The notes under the pieces: model-generated
Database searches by the model: none
Told to the model about the DNA's origin: nothing
Seen by the model: the letters and a program-made list of their open reading frames with translations, nothing else
From: Salegentibacter lacus
GTDB lineage: Bacteria; Bacteroidota; Bacteroidia; Flavobacteriales; Flavobacteriaceae
DNA: 64,000 bases
Assembly (NCBI RefSeq): GCF_020164555.1
Contig: NZ_JAIQZB010000005.1
Span: 160,657-224,656 of the forward strand
Reading direction: 5' to 3'
Translations under genes and position numbers: made by a program
Part shown: one piece after another, positions 18,424 through 29,904 of the stretch
Position numbering within the stretch: position 1 is the first letter of the stretch
Layout: each line of letters starts with the position of its first letter

Positions 18424-20358
18424 ATGAAGAGATCTATACTCCTACTCTTTCTAGTTAATCTTATTTGTGCCAGTGTATTTGGCCAAAATTATTCCTACGA
18501 CAGTATTTACCAACCCATTCCCGGGATTACGGGTAAAGCTCAGTTTACTTACAAACTAGCCAGTGAAGACAAGAGAATTAAAGATGGTGAATTCACTTTC
18601 CTAAGGGAGAATAAAGACAGCCTGGCTGAAACTTCTGCCACCTATAATCTATGGGAAGGAAAATATGCAAATAATCAAAAAGTCGATGACTGGAGTTATG
18701 AGGTTAAACACCACATTGTAAAAATCAATGAAATTTCTGATGTAGAGTTAGATTACGATATCGTTACTGAAGATGAGATCATGGAATTATCTTACAGCAA
18801 TGGCTATCCTTCGGGAGATCTTCTTATGGAAACTATATTATATGTAGATGGAAACCGGGTGAAAACGCTGGAATATCTCAAAACCCAATTTCAAAATGAA
18901 AAAATGACGGGTAGGTTCGATTATATAATTGCAAACCGGGAGAATGATAGTATTTCAGTAATTGGCAATATGATAAATGGATTAATGGATGGCATCTGGG
19001 AATTTAATTATTTCACCGAAGACTTTCAGGAAATTCGCACTTACGACAGAGGGATTCTATTAAGTCTACAACGTAATGAAAATGGACGAAAAATAGAAGA
19101 AATAGAATATCCGCTGAGTGACGGGCTACAAGCTGCACTAGCCAACAAACAAACCGATGTTGAACTTGTAAACCGTCCTTTAAGCTTAACTTTTAGTGAT
19201 GGCTATCCTCGTACTTCAAAATATATTCAGGCTCAGAAAAAAGGGGAAAAGCTTATTCAAAATATTTTCAAAGCTATTTTTAAATACGACCCACAAATAG
19301 ATCCCCTGGAACAACTTCCCTTAGGCGCCAATAGAGCCTTCTATCCACTTAATTCTGAAGAAGAAAATGCCCTAGAGAAATGGAAGGAAATTGAAAATAA
19401 ATATCGAAAGAATATAGACAGTATAACCAGCCTGGAAATTGAAAACTTAAACCTGGTTGAAAACAATGCTATACAAAAAGCACTAATGTGGAAACAAAAA
19501 CAGGATTCATTAAATGAATACATAAAACCCTGGAACGATATTCTTTATAAAGATCAGTTGCCTTTTTACAATCGTAAAGGTTTATTAGTAAACTACGCAA
19601 AAGAATTATTAGCTAAAGACACCCTTAATGTTCAGGGAGAAAGAATTATTTATGATTACAGCAGTGAAGAACAATCTGATAATTTTTTACTGTATGTAAC
19701 AGAGAATTTTAAAAAAAGAAATGAACTGGCAGATAGTTTAATTTTAAATCTAACTTCTGCTATAGAAGATTTAAGGCTGGATAAGGAAATTGGGCGTCTG
19801 AATAACGAAGTTTCTCGCACCCGTAAAAACTTAGACGAACTTTACAGTAACAAACTTGGTGATAAATCTCTTGATGAAATCGTAAAACAAACCAAGAGTA
19901 ATTTTTATCGGGACAGCTTACCACAGTTAGTTAATAGTTTCCTGGAAGAGCCTGAAGATGATGTCGTACAAATAGAGCGTGGAAATTCTATTTTAAGGCA
20001 ATTACAACTTTTAGAAACAATTTGGGAAACCGGGGAACGCATCACAAAATTAGAAGGTAGGATAGACACCCTTTATACTGAATATACTTTTGATCCCTTT
20101 ACCTACAGCGACCAGGTTCCTGTGAGAAAAAAGAAAACTTTATACAACGAAATTAATAACACCATTATTGAAGGTTTAAAAGATCAGGCCCGGGCAGCAC
20201 ATCGTGATCCCGAAGAAGTCTTAAAAAAGTTTAATGCGATTCTACGAATGCAGGACAGATTGATTTTTATGGAAGATAAGAATACAAAAAGCCTGGAGAG
20301 AAAATTACGTAGAACCGACTCTTTTAATGAGAAATTAGAACTACTTAGAAGCCTGTAA
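18424..20358 (+). CDS. Secreted hypothetical protein with MORN-like repeats and coiled coil
   Basis: The protein has 644 residues with a signal peptide ending VFGQN. The N-terminal ~230 residues contain repeated 'DG-x-F/W-x-F/Y' units ([41 protein letters not shown]), the spacing seen in MORN or YwqK-type repeats. Residues ~300-640 are strongly charged and helical with coiled-coil character ([38 protein letters not shown]). I do not recognise a named family. Its stop codon overlaps the ATG of the DUF2490 gene (TAATG), so the two are translationally coupled and probably act together in the envelope. Confidence 0.72.
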   Translation: MKRSILLLFLVNLICASVFGQNYSYDSIYQPIPGITGKAQFTYKLASEDKRIKDGEFTFLRENKDSLAETSATYNLWEGKYANNQKVDDWSYEVKHHIVKINEISDVELDYDIVTEDEIMELSYSNGYPSGDLLMETILYVDGNRVKTLEYLKTQFQNEKMTGRFDYIIANRENDSISVIGNMINGLMDGIWEFNYFTEDFQEIRTYDRGILLSLQRNENGRKIEEIEYPLSDGLQAALANKQTDVELVNRPLSLTFSDGYPRTSKYIQAQKKGEKLIQNIFKAIFKYDPQIDPLEQLPLGANRAFYPLNSEEENALEKWKEIENKYRKNIDSITSLEIENLNLVENNAIQKALMWKQKQDSLNEYIKPWNDILYKDQLPFYNRKGLLVNYAKELLAKDTLNVQGERIIYDYSSEEQSDNFLLYVTENFKKRNELADSLILNLTSAIEDLRLDKEIGRLNNEVSRTRKNLDELYSNKLGDKSLDEIVKQTKSNFYRDSLPQLVNSFLEEPEDDVVQIERGNSILRQLQLLETIWETGERITKLEGRIDTLYTEYTFDPFTYSDQVPVRKKKTLYNEINNTIIEGLKDQARAAHRDPEEVLKKFNAILRMQDRLIFMEDKNTKSLERKLRRTDSFNEKLELLRSL

Positions 20359-21182
20359 TGAAGAATATATTTACGCTATTCGTTCTATGTTTTATCACAT
20401 TTTCTTCATTAGCACAGGAAGAAAATGAACCTTCTGTTTTAGATAATAATTACGAAAAAGAATTTACCCATACCACCGGGCTTTGGACAGGATTATATAC
20501 CAAATATCGACTTAACGAAAAGCTATTCTATTATGGGGAATATCATTTTAGACGTAGAAATAATTTTGTGAACGATATGGCTCAAATCTATCTCAGGTTT
20601 GGTCTTACCTATTTAATAAATCCTAAAGTAGAACTTACAGCAGGTATCGTAACTCCATTTTATTGGGCCCCGGAGCAGGATTTAGCCAACCAGGATAATA
20701 TAGTGCCACAGTATAGGCTCTGGCAACAAATTGTATTAGTACAACCATTTGAAAGATTAAAGATTAATCATCAATTTAGGTTCGAGCAACGGTGGAAAAG
20801 GGATTATGTAGAGGAATCTCCTTTTAAATTAACCCATAGATTTCGGTACAAATTAACCGCTTACTACCCTCTTAATAATTACAAGCTAATCAACAATACA
20901 TTGTTTCTTTCATTTTATGAAGAAGTATTTGTACAGGCCGGGAAATCTATTACCTACGACTATTTGGAGGATAACAGGATGTTTCTTGGGCTAGGTTATA
21001 TCTTAAATGAAAATATTCAATTTCAAGTAGGATATATGTGGACATTTAGGTACAAAGACGGACCTTATAGTTTTGAACACAGGCATATTCCAAGAGTTAG
21101 TGTGTATCACAATTTAGATTTTAATCGTAGAAGAATTGAAAAACAAAAGGAAAAAATAAAAGTTTTAGAAAATGAATTTTAA
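20358..21182 (+). CDS. DUF2490 outer-membrane protein
   Basis: This 274-residue protein has a signal peptide ending SSLAQ. Segments TGLWTGLYTKYRLNEKLFYYGEYHFRRRNN, IYLRFGLTYLINPKVELTAGI and FRFEQRWKRDY are characteristic of DUF2490, an outer-membrane barrel family common in Bacteroidetes. The role of the family is not known. It is coupled to the preceding gene by a one-base stop/start overlap. The C-terminus ends in a charged helix (about 250-274) rather than the usual aromatic residue, which is slightly unusual for a barrel. Confidence 0.8.
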   Translation: MKNIFTLFVLCFITFSSLAQEENEPSVLDNNYEKEFTHTTGLWTGLYTKYRLNEKLFYYGEYHFRRRNNFVNDMAQIYLRFGLTYLINPKVELTAGIVTPFYWAPEQDLANQDNIVPQYRLWQQIVLVQPFERLKINHQFRFEQRWKRDYVEESPFKLTHRFRYKLTAYYPLNNYKLINNTLFLSFYEEVFVQAGKSITYDYLEDNRMFLGLGYILNENIQFQVGYMWTFRYKDGPYSFEHRHIPRVSVYHNLDFNRRRIEKQKEKIKVLENEF

Positions 21183-21299
21183 CATGGCTATTCCTTTGAG
21201 TTAAATCTCTCTAAAAAAAAGAAATTAATTATCAATATTTTTTGTGTCACAATATGATATTTTTAGATTGTGCCCCATTAAAAACTTTAAACAAAGATT

Positions 21300-21779
21300 A
21301 TGATTAAATCAAAGAAAATTGCAGGTTTATTATTTGCTTTTGCTTTAGGAACAGCAGGTGTAGTTGCCCAAACTCAACAGCTTCCACAGCAACAGCAACA
21401 AACTGTAGAGGTAGATGTTAGTGACGAGGAGCTTTCTAATTTTGCTGATGCCTATCAAAAGATTAGAATGGTAAACCAACAGGCGCAACAGGAGATGGCG
21501 AAGAAGGTAGAAGATAGCGGGTTTGATATTCAGCGTTTTAACGAAATTCACCAGGCTTCTTTAGATCCAAATGCTGAAGTTGACGTAACTGAAGAAGAAA
21601 AAACTAAGCACGCCGAGGTTGTTGCAGAGATTGAAGGCATGCAAGGCGAATTTCAGAAAGAAATGGAAAGTGCTATTTCAGAAGAAGGTCTTGATGTTGC
21701 ACGTTACGAGAAAATCGCAATGGCACTACAAACCGATACTGAACTACAACAGAGATTACAGCAGTTAATGCAAGGATAA
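21300..21779 (+). CDS. DUF4168 periplasmic protein
   Basis: This 159-residue protein has a signal peptide ending GVVAQ, then a Gln-rich stretch and two repeats of the DUF4168 helical unit: VSDEELSNFADAYQKIRMVNQQAQQEM...FDIQRFNEIHQASLDP and VTEEEKTKHAEVVAEIEGMQGEFQKEM...LDVARYEKIAMALQTD. The duplication inside the protein is clear. DUF4168 proteins are soluble, helical and periplasmic; their function is unknown. The gene has its own strong terminator. Confidence 0.82.
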   Translation: MIKSKKIAGLLFAFALGTAGVVAQTQQLPQQQQQTVEVDVSDEELSNFADAYQKIRMVNQQAQQEMAKKVEDSGFDIQRFNEIHQASLDPNAEVDVTEEEKTKHAEVVAEIEGMQGEFQKEMESAISEEGLDVARYEKIAMALQTDTELQQRLQQLMQG

Positions 21780-21806
21780 TTTCTAATTACGCTTTAGAAA
21801 TTTTAT

Positions 21807-21841
21807 AAAAAAAGGCCTCCACCTAGGAAGGCCTTTTTTTA
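21807..21841 (+). terminator. Intrinsic terminator after the DUF4168 gene
   Basis: AAAAAAAGGCCT pairs with AGGCCTTTTTTT around a 10-12 base loop. It is a strong symmetric hairpin with T run, 28 bases after the stop codon. Confidence 0.85.
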
Positions 21842-21913
21842 TGTTTATTTTATAACTTGATTTTTGGTTTAAACTGCAACTATGCTATATTTTTAGCAAG
21901 ACACCATTAATAA

Positions 21914-22588
21914 TTGCTTTTGAAATTCACTCCTAAAACATACCTTATATTAATAGCCATAATTCTAATTAGTCAATGGAATTATGGCACCCTCTATGCC
22001 CAAAAAACAATGAAACAAAAAGACAGCTTAAAGTTTGAAAATAAAATAGTCCCAGATGAAATTTGGAGGGAAACCTATGTGGCACTTTCCCACTACCCCG
22101 AATTAAAAGACACGCCTATTGAATTCAAATTCAAAAAGAAGATTCAGAAATCTTTTATGCAGGCACAGCCAAAAGTTGCCGGTTTGCTAAAGAACAAAAA
22201 GAATCGGTCTTACTTTGTTATGATAAGCGAGCATATAAAAATTGAAGATGAAGTCTTTGACGTTAAGAATGTACCTTCCGAAGTATTAATAGGCTGGATT
22301 GGTCACGAACTGGGGCACATTATGGATTACCGTGAGCGCAGTGCATTAAATATGGTTTGGTTTGGCATTAAATACCTTACTTCAAAAAGATACATACAGG
22401 AAGCAGAAAGAGCTGCAGATGCTTATGCGGTAAACCACGGACTTGGAAAATATATTATTGCGACTAAAGATTTTATATTGAATCACACGCATCTTGCAGA
22501 TTCCTACAAAGCCCGAATCAAAAAACTTTATCTCTCACAAGAAGAAATTATGGCGTTAATTGATGAAATAGACAAGGACGACGATTAA
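21914..22588 (+). CDS. Secreted zinc metallopeptidase (HExxH)
   Basis: This 224-residue protein starts at TTG 21914 (a second in-frame TTG lies at 21920) and runs into a signal peptide ending TLYAQ. The zinc-binding motif is IGHELGHIMDY, and a third ligand is likely the Glu in QEAERAADAYAV about 45 residues later, as in gluzincin (M48-like) peptidases. It is short for a full peptidase but keeps the catalytic core. It ends tail to tail with the GH3-like gene, with a 4-base overlap. The target is unknown; cell-envelope proteins are plausible. Confidence 0.78.
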   Translation: MLLKFTPKTYLILIAIILISQWNYGTLYAQKTMKQKDSLKFENKIVPDEIWRETYVALSHYPELKDTPIEFKFKKKIQKSFMQAQPKVAGLLKNKKNRSYFVMISEHIKIEDEVFDVKNVPSEVLIGWIGHELGHIMDYRERSALNMVWFGIKYLTSKRYIQEAERAADAYAVNHGLGKYIIATKDFILNHTHLADSYKARIKKLYLSQEEIMALIDEIDKDDD

Positions 22589-24111
22589 GTTTGCTGCTCT
22601 TTAACGAATTTCTCCCATTTCGCAAATTTCTCTTCGTCCATTACTTTTTCCATTTTCACCTGTCCGCCTTTTTTCTTGTTAGCGGCGCTCCATTCTGGAA
22701 AAATATCAGGATGCACTTTGGTTACCTTAACTCCTTTTAAGGCTTTGGAACGTGCTACTTTGTAATTCTTATTGGCATTTTTGAGAGATTCATCTAAAGC
22801 TTCGGTAAGGTCTTCTTCTGAGGTTTCACCTTCAGTTCCTAAATACCAGTGGTGATGGAATTCTCCATCAATTCTCACGGCTGCAAGAGTAAATTCTGGA
22901 ATTTTAATGTCAAATTTATCTTCAAGCTCCTGCACCGCATCATTCATCTTATTTACTGAAAGTTGAGATCCAACAACGTTTAAGAAGAATTTGGTTCTTC
23001 CGGTTATTTTAATTTCGTGACGGACTACATCGGTAAATTTAATGGTGTCACCAATTAAGTATCTCCACGCGCCTGAAACTGTACTAATTAAAAGAATATA
23101 ATCTTCCTCTTCTTTTACTTCAGAAATTGAAATTACAGGAGCATCATTAGTTATAGAACCGTCTTGGTTTATGTATTCAGCCTCGAATGGAACAAATTCA
23201 AAATAGATTCCATTGTTTAGGGCAAGCTTCATAGAATGCGTTCCCGGTCTTTGTTGGTAAGCTATAAATCCTTCTGAAGCCAGATAGGTATCAATTATGG
23301 TAATTGGGTGTTTTAAAAGTGCATTAAAACTTTTTTCGTAAGGTTCAAAAGCCACACCTCCAGAAGTATAAACTTGTAGATTTGGCCAGATCTCGTGAAT
23401 ATTATCAACTTTATGATATTCAATCACCTTTTTCATCATAAGTTCTAACCAGGAAGGGATCCCGCTTAAGGCGCCAATATCCCAGTTTTTTGCATTTTCT
23501 GCGATGCGTTGCACCCTATCGTCCCATTCTGGAATCTTTGAGATCTCATCACCGGGTTTATAATAACCTTTAAACCAGAAAGGGATTTTGCTGGCAGATA
23601 TTCCGCTAATTTCTCCCTCTTCGTGGTCGCCCTCCTTCTGAAGATCGGTAGAGCTACCTAACATCATGATTTCTTTTTCAAAGAAATCGTTAGGAAGATC
23701 AAAATTACTTAAAGCGCCTACCTGGTCAATTCCGGTTTGTCTAATGGCATCTACCATATCTTCAGTTACCGGAATACGCTTACTCGATTTACCGGTAGTA
23801 CCAGAACTTAGCGCGAAATAGGGAGGTTTTCCAGGCCAGGTTACATCTTCTTCACCTTCGTGCATTTTATACCACCATTCATCATTAATTTTGTTATAAT
23901 CGAAATAAGGGATTTTTTCAGCAAACATTTTTGAAATATCATCAGCCTTTAAAATTGCCTCAAAATCATAGTGCTTCCCAAACTGAGTATCCTTTGCTTT
24001 TTTAAGCAGTTTTTTTAATACTTCCTGTTGCGCTTCCTGTGCTTCGGGTTCAGAAACAACAGAATCCCTAAAATCTATTAATTTTTTTAAAATTGAACCT
24101 ATTATGGCCAT
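22585..24111 (-). CDS. GH3 auxin-responsive-promoter-like acyl-adenylating enzyme
   Basis: This 508-residue cytosolic protein belongs to the GH3 family of acyl-acid amido synthetases, known first from plants (PF03321). The ATP-binding segment FALSSGTTGKSSKRIPVT and later YTSGGVAFEPYEKSF and YLASEGFIAYQQRP are typical. It should activate a carboxylic acid with ATP and join it to an amine, but bacterial members have no settled substrate. The length is normal for bacterial GH3 proteins. Nothing in the flanking genes suggests a pathway. Confidence 0.85.
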   Translation of the reverse strand: MAIIGSILKKLIDFRDSVVSEPEAQEAQQEVLKKLLKKAKDTQFGKHYDFEAILKADDISKMFAEKIPYFDYNKINDEWWYKMHEGEEDVTWPGKPPYFALSSGTTGKSSKRIPVTEDMVDAIRQTGIDQVGALSNFDLPNDFFEKEIMMLGSSTDLQKEGDHEEGEISGISASKIPFWFKGYYKPGDEISKIPEWDDRVQRIAENAKNWDIGALSGIPSWLELMMKKVIEYHKVDNIHEIWPNLQVYTSGGVAFEPYEKSFNALLKHPITIIDTYLASEGFIAYQQRPGTHSMKLALNNGIYFEFVPFEAEYINQDGSITNDAPVISISEVKEEEDYILLISTVSGAWRYLIGDTIKFTDVVRHEIKITGRTKFFLNVVGSQLSVNKMNDAVQELEDKFDIKIPEFTLAAVRIDGEFHHHWYLGTEGETSEEDLTEALDESLKNANKNYKVARSKALKGVKVTKVHPDIFPEWSAANKKKGGQVKMEKVMDEEKFAKWEKFVKEQQT

Positions 24112-24219
24112 AATACTGATATTTATTGGTGGTTATTTTCAAAAAATGAAGATAAAAAAAACCAAAATCAACACTATTAATGTCTTAACAATTATCAATA
24201 TTTTAACCTTTATAACAGG

Positions 24220-25779
24220 CTAAGAACTCTGTAGGCTTTCCACGCATTTTTCTGCACATCTTTCGCCGTCTATAGCTGCTGAAATAATACCTCCGGCATA
24301 ACCGGCGCCTTCCCCGCAGGGATAAAGTCCTTTTATCTGCACGTGTTCAAAACTATAAGGATCTCGTGGAATTCTAACCGGTGATGAAGTGCGGGATTCG
24401 GGAGCGTGAACCACGGCTTCGTTCGTTAAAAAGCCGCGCATGCTTTTATTGAATTCTTTGAATCCTTCTTGCAAAGTTTTATGAATAAAATTAGGGAAAA
24501 CTTTTCCTAAATCAGCCGAAGTAACTCCGGGTTTGTATGAAGTTACCGGCAGGTTTGAAGAAACTTTCCCCTGGGTGAAATCTACCAAACGCTGCGCTGG
24601 AACTTTTTGTGTACTGCCACCTTCCAACCAGGCTTTTTGTTCTATTTGCTTCTGGAATTCCATAGCCGCCAGCGGATTCTTTTCTGAATCTTTAAAATCT
24701 GGAAGCCTTAACTCCACCACAATTCCTGAATTGGCTGTAGGTTGATCGCGTTTGCTGGGAGACCAGCCATTGGTAACTACTTCCCCGGGAGCCGTGGCAC
24801 AGGGAGCGATAATTCCGCCGGGGCACATGCAAAATGAATACATTCCTCTTCCTCCTATTTGCTTAACAATACTATAAGGCGAAGGCGGAAGAAATTCTCC
24901 CCTGGAATCACATTTATACTGGATTTGATCTATAAGTTCCTGCGGGTGTTCTACCCTAACCCCAAGCGCAAAAGCTTTCGCTTCAATCTTTATATTTTTT
25001 CTATGCAGAAGTTCAAAAATATCACGAGCTGAATGTCCTGTAGCCAGGATGATTTTCTTCGCTTTAATAGTTTCACCTTTTAGAGTTTTAATTCCTGAAA
25101 CTTCATTATTCTCAATAAGAATATCGGTTAGCCTGGTTTCAAAAAGAACTTCTCCTCCGCAGGCGATAATACGTTCGCGTATATCTGCAATAATTGCCGG
25201 TAGCTTGTTTGTTCCAATATGCGGGTGCGCATCTACCATAATTTCAGGCGTAGCGCCAAAACCTACAAGTAATTTCAGAATTCGATCTACATCGCCACGC
25301 TTTTTAGATCGTGTATATAGTTTACCATCACTGTAAGTTCCGGCGCCACCTTCTCCAAAACAATAATTGGAATCTTCATCAACAATATGTTCAATGTTTA
25401 GCGCTTTTAGATCCCGACGGCGCGTTCTTACGTCTTTTCCGCGTTCAATGATAATCGGTTTAAATCCCAATTCAATACAACGCAATGCGGCAAATAAACC
25501 AGCAGGACCAGCTCCCACAATTACGACTTCCTCTTTATTATTTACATCCTGATAATCTGGGAGGAATATCTTTTCTTCGGTAAAATCTTCATTTACATAA
25601 ACATCAACCTTTAAATTAATTTTTATTGCTTTCTGCCTGGCATCAATCGAGCGCTTTAAGACTTTTACGTAATTAATATCCTTCGAAGCAATACCGCCGT
25701 GACTGGAGACTGCTTTCATAAGTTTTTGCTGATTTGCAGCTTCTTCAGGAGTTAATCTTATTTGGTACTGGTACTTCAT
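24220..25779 (-). CDS. FAD-dependent oxidoreductase, 'uncharacterized FAD-dependent dehydrogenase' type
   Basis: This 519-residue flavoprotein has an N-terminal ~85-residue extra domain, then the Rossmann motif VVIVGAGPAGLFAALRC and the segment CFGEGGAGTYSDGKLYTR. The C-terminus YPCGEGAGYAGGIISAAIDG is the second FAD-contact motif. This layout is that of COG2509 dehydrogenases, found widely but without a known substrate. FCMCPGGIIAPC contains clustered cysteines that are conserved in the family. It is monocistronic, with a 170-base gap to the divergent carboxymuconolactone-decarboxylase-like gene. Confidence 0.87.
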   Translation of the reverse strand: MKYQYQIRLTPEEAANQQKLMKAVSSHGGIASKDINYVKVLKRSIDARQKAIKINLKVDVYVNEDFTEEKIFLPDYQDVNNKEEVVIVGAGPAGLFAALRCIELGFKPIIIERGKDVRTRRRDLKALNIEHIVDEDSNYCFGEGGAGTYSDGKLYTRSKKRGDVDRILKLLVGFGATPEIMVDAHPHIGTNKLPAIIADIRERIIACGGEVLFETRLTDILIENNEVSGIKTLKGETIKAKKIILATGHSARDIFELLHRKNIKIEAKAFALGVRVEHPQELIDQIQYKCDSRGEFLPPSPYSIVKQIGGRGMYSFCMCPGGIIAPCATAPGEVVTNGWSPSKRDQPTANSGIVVELRLPDFKDSEKNPLAAMEFQKQIEQKAWLEGGSTQKVPAQRLVDFTQGKVSSNLPVTSYKPGVTSADLGKVFPNFIHKTLQEGFKEFNKSMRGFLTNEAVVHAPESRTSSPVRIPRDPYSFEHVQIKGLYPCGEGAGYAGGIISAAIDGERCAEKCVESLQSS

Positions 25780-25949
25780 TTTAAAAATTCTACCACAAAA
25801 ATATACTTTTCAAATTTGTTAAGTGAATTTTTAAAAATTGAGATATCTATTAAATTAAGAACAATGCGACTAACTTTTTTTTAGGCAGTGGCAAATTATT
25901 AACTTATTTTGTGCAATCTTTATAAACCCAAATCTTATTACAAAATTAA

Positions 25950-26522
25950 ATGAATTTGACCTCACGCTACCCTATGGTTTCTTACGAAGAAGCCTCTCCT
26001 GAAGTACAGGAAATTTACGACGACACCAAGAAAACCCTTCAACTCCCATTTGTTTTAAATTGGTTTAAATGCCAGGGAAATAACGCTACTTTGTTAAAAG
26101 GTAACTGGAGCAAACTAAAGAACACTTTAATGGAAGGTGAAGTACCAAATGTGCTTAAACAACTCATTATTTATAATGTATCCAAGCAACGTGGTTGCAA
26201 TTACTGCTCTCATGCTCACGGAATTTTCGCCGATAGTATGAGTGCGATGATCTCGGAAGAAGAAGGTTTTAAGGCGACAGAAAATATAGATTCTCCTTCT
26301 ATGCCGGCAAGTTTTAGAATTGCCGTAAAAATCGTTACTAATGCCGCACTCAATCATAACGAAGTTTCAGATGAAGATTTTCAGGAATTGGAAAAAGCAG
26401 GATTTTCCCCAAGGGAAGTCCAGGAATTAATGGCTCAGGCCGATTTAGTGAATATGCTAAATACCATAGCTGATGTTTCTGGAATTAAAATAGACAACGA
26501 ATTACTGGAAACTCCGGAATAA
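25950..26522 (+). CDS. Carboxymuconolactone decarboxylase / AhpD-like protein
   Basis: This 190-residue protein belongs to the AhpD-like fold. The redox motif is RGCNYCSHAHGIFA, with the CxxC pair and the downstream His that define peroxidase-type members. It is probably a hydroperoxide-reducing or general antioxidant protein rather than a true decarboxylase. It is followed after only 10 bases by the GAF/H-box gene, so redox sensing and signalling could be linked here; that is an inference from order. Confidence 0.85.
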   Translation: MNLTSRYPMVSYEEASPEVQEIYDDTKKTLQLPFVLNWFKCQGNNATLLKGNWSKLKNTLMEGEVPNVLKQLIIYNVSKQRGCNYCSHAHGIFADSMSAMISEEEGFKATENIDSPSMPASFRIAVKIVTNAALNHNEVSDEDFQELEKAGFSPREVQELMAQADLVNMLNTIADVSGIKIDNELLETPE

Positions 26523-26532
26523 TTTCATTTTA

Positions 26533-27399
26533 ATGGAATCCCTACAAGATAGAACCTCCCGGGTTTACAGAATCACTTACGAAACTTTTTCTAAATTTAG
26601 CAACAACCTAAACCGTTGTAAAAGTCTGGAAGAAGTTTCGCAGGTTTCAGTGCGTTTTTTAAAATACCTACTGAATTTTCATCTTTTCAGAATAAGCGTA
26701 AATCAGGCAGATTCTTATTTGGTTTATTGCCAATGTAATTCAAAGGGACACTTTGAACTTATTCAGCGAGAAAATCTACTGCCGTACGAAGTAAAAATTC
26801 TGGATGATAATATTCCTGTTCGAACCGAAAATATTCCTTCTGAGCTAAACGAAAAAATCACTGCTAACATTTTAGAATCTCCGGCATTATGGTGCTGGAC
26901 TTTTAAAAAAATGGATGTAGATTTCACCGTTTCCCTCGTAGCCGATGAAAACAAGGCTTTTGATGTTGGAGATATTGAAATACTGAAATTGATAAGCGAT
27001 AGTTTCCAGGCAAAATTTCAGGAAATTTACCTGAAAGAAGAGGTCTTTCATAAAAATCAGTCGTTGTTACAAGCATTAGACGTTATTAAAAACCAGAATA
27101 AGAAAATCAACCAGATCGTTGAAAATCAAAAGCAAACCATTGCCGATCGAACCAAAGAGGTGGTTGAAAAAAATGAAAAATTATTGCATATTTCAGCATT
27201 AAACGCACATAATGTAAGGGAGCCATTATCCAGGATTCAGGGAATTGTTCAGCTTTTTGAAGTTTTTGACGACAAAACCTGTAGAGAAGATCTGCTGCCA
27301 AAACTTAAACAGTCTTCAGAAGAAATGGATCAGGTTTTGCGAGAAGTTATTGAAATGGCCACCACCGAGTTAAATCAATTAAAAGCAAAAGAGTTATGA
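26533..27399 (+). CDS. GAF and histidine H-box protein lacking a kinase ATPase domain
   Basis: This 288-residue cytosolic protein has a GAF-like domain (about 15-165), a coiled coil (about 170-220) and a HisKA-like dimerization region with the H-box LNAHNVREPLSRIQG (His226). It ends about 60 residues later, with no N, G1 or G2 boxes, so it has no ATP-binding module. The stop codon overlaps the ATG of the response regulator (ATGA), so the two are translationally coupled. It could be a phosphotransfer hub or a partner to a separate ATPase. A simple truncation is less likely because the reading frame closes neatly into the next gene. Confidence 0.75.
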   Translation: MESLQDRTSRVYRITYETFSKFSNNLNRCKSLEEVSQVSVRFLKYLLNFHLFRISVNQADSYLVYCQCNSKGHFELIQRENLLPYEVKILDDNIPVRTENIPSELNEKITANILESPALWCWTFKKMDVDFTVSLVADENKAFDVGDIEILKLISDSFQAKFQEIYLKEEVFHKNQSLLQALDVIKNQNKKINQIVENQKQTIADRTKEVVEKNEKLLHISALNAHNVREPLSRIQGIVQLFEVFDDKTCREDLLPKLKQSSEEMDQVLREVIEMATTELNQLKAKEL

Positions 27400-27764
27400 G
27401 CACCATTATTCTTGTAGACGACCAGCCCATAGCCAATTTTATAACCCGAAAACTATTGGAAATTGAAGGTTATAATAAAGATGTTTTAGATTTCACCAAT
27501 CCCGAAAAAGCTTTAGCCTATTTGGAAAATAAACAAGACACCCTCATTTTTTTAGACCTTAATATGCCAGAAATGAATGGCTTCGAATTCCTGGATTATT
27601 TAAAAGCTAAGGGACATCAACATAGAATTATTATACTTACCTCTAGCACCAGTGCTATAGACCGAAAAAAAGCGAAGGAATATTCTTCAGTTATAGAATA
27701 TGTAGAAAAACCACTGAATAAAAGTAAATTCGCCCAGCTCAAACCGCTTTTGCAACAATCGTAA
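27396..27764 (+). CDS. Single-domain response regulator
   Basis: This 122-residue receiver has the acidic pair Asp8/Asp9, the phospho-acceptor Asp54 in FLDLNMPEMNG, Thr82 in IIILTSS and Lys105 in VEKPLNK. There is no output domain, so it acts as a CheY-like shuttle or a protein-binding switch. It starts inside the stop codon of the GAF/H-box gene, so the pair should be made together. Confidence 0.92.
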   Translation: MSTIILVDDQPIANFITRKLLEIEGYNKDVLDFTNPEKALAYLENKQDTLIFLDLNMPEMNGFEFLDYLKAKGHQHRIIILTSSTSAIDRKKAKEYSSVIEYVEKPLNKSKFAQLKPLLQQS

Positions 27765-27858
27765 ACTAAATAGAAGAAAATTCCCAAGGCGTTCATAAAA
27801 TAACATTTTTAATTTTAAGAGATTAATCTACTAACATTTAATCTCAATTATTGAGCAA

Positions 27859-28095
27859 ATGAGCTTAAAACCAAATCATAAAGCACTTTTAGAACTTGCC
27901 CACGCTAAAATGCATTTTGGAAAATACAAAGGCTATTATTTAAGCGATATTCCCGAATATTATTTGGTCTGGTATCGCCAAAAGGGCTTCCCCGAAGGCA
28001 AACTCGGCCAGCAAATGAGCGAGGTCTTTGAACTTAAACTTAACGGGATGGAACAATTGCTTAGAGATATAAGAAGAAAGTTTCCAAAACCTTGA
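27859..28095 (+). CDS. DUF3820 family protein
   Basis: This 78-residue protein has the conserved DUF3820 core: MHFGKYKGYYLSDIPEYYLVWYRQKGFPEGKLGQQM. The family is small and common in Bacteroidetes and Proteobacteria; the related segment also occurs at the end of some exonucleases. No function has been assigned. It sits alone between the response regulator and pyrG. Confidence 0.85.
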   Translation: MSLKPNHKALLELAHAKMHFGKYKGYYLSDIPEYYLVWYRQKGFPEGKLGQQMSEVFELKLNGMEQLLRDIRRKFPKP

Positions 28096-28175
28096 GTTTT
28101 CCGCAGTTTAAATGGTGGTTTTAACTTTAAAAATATTAGGTTTAAAATTAACGGCTTTTCTATTCTTCTTTGTAA

Positions 28176-29858
<1,683 letters not shown>

Positions 29859-29904
29859 AAGTGGCCGACTTATTGACCAAAAGCAAGTTATAGTTTAGAA
29901 AAGC

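Noticed and set aside
21239..21266. Promoter for the DUF4168 gene (TTTG and TATTTTTA)
   Set aside because: Spacing of 13 bases between elements is shorter than the usual ~19, so support is weak.
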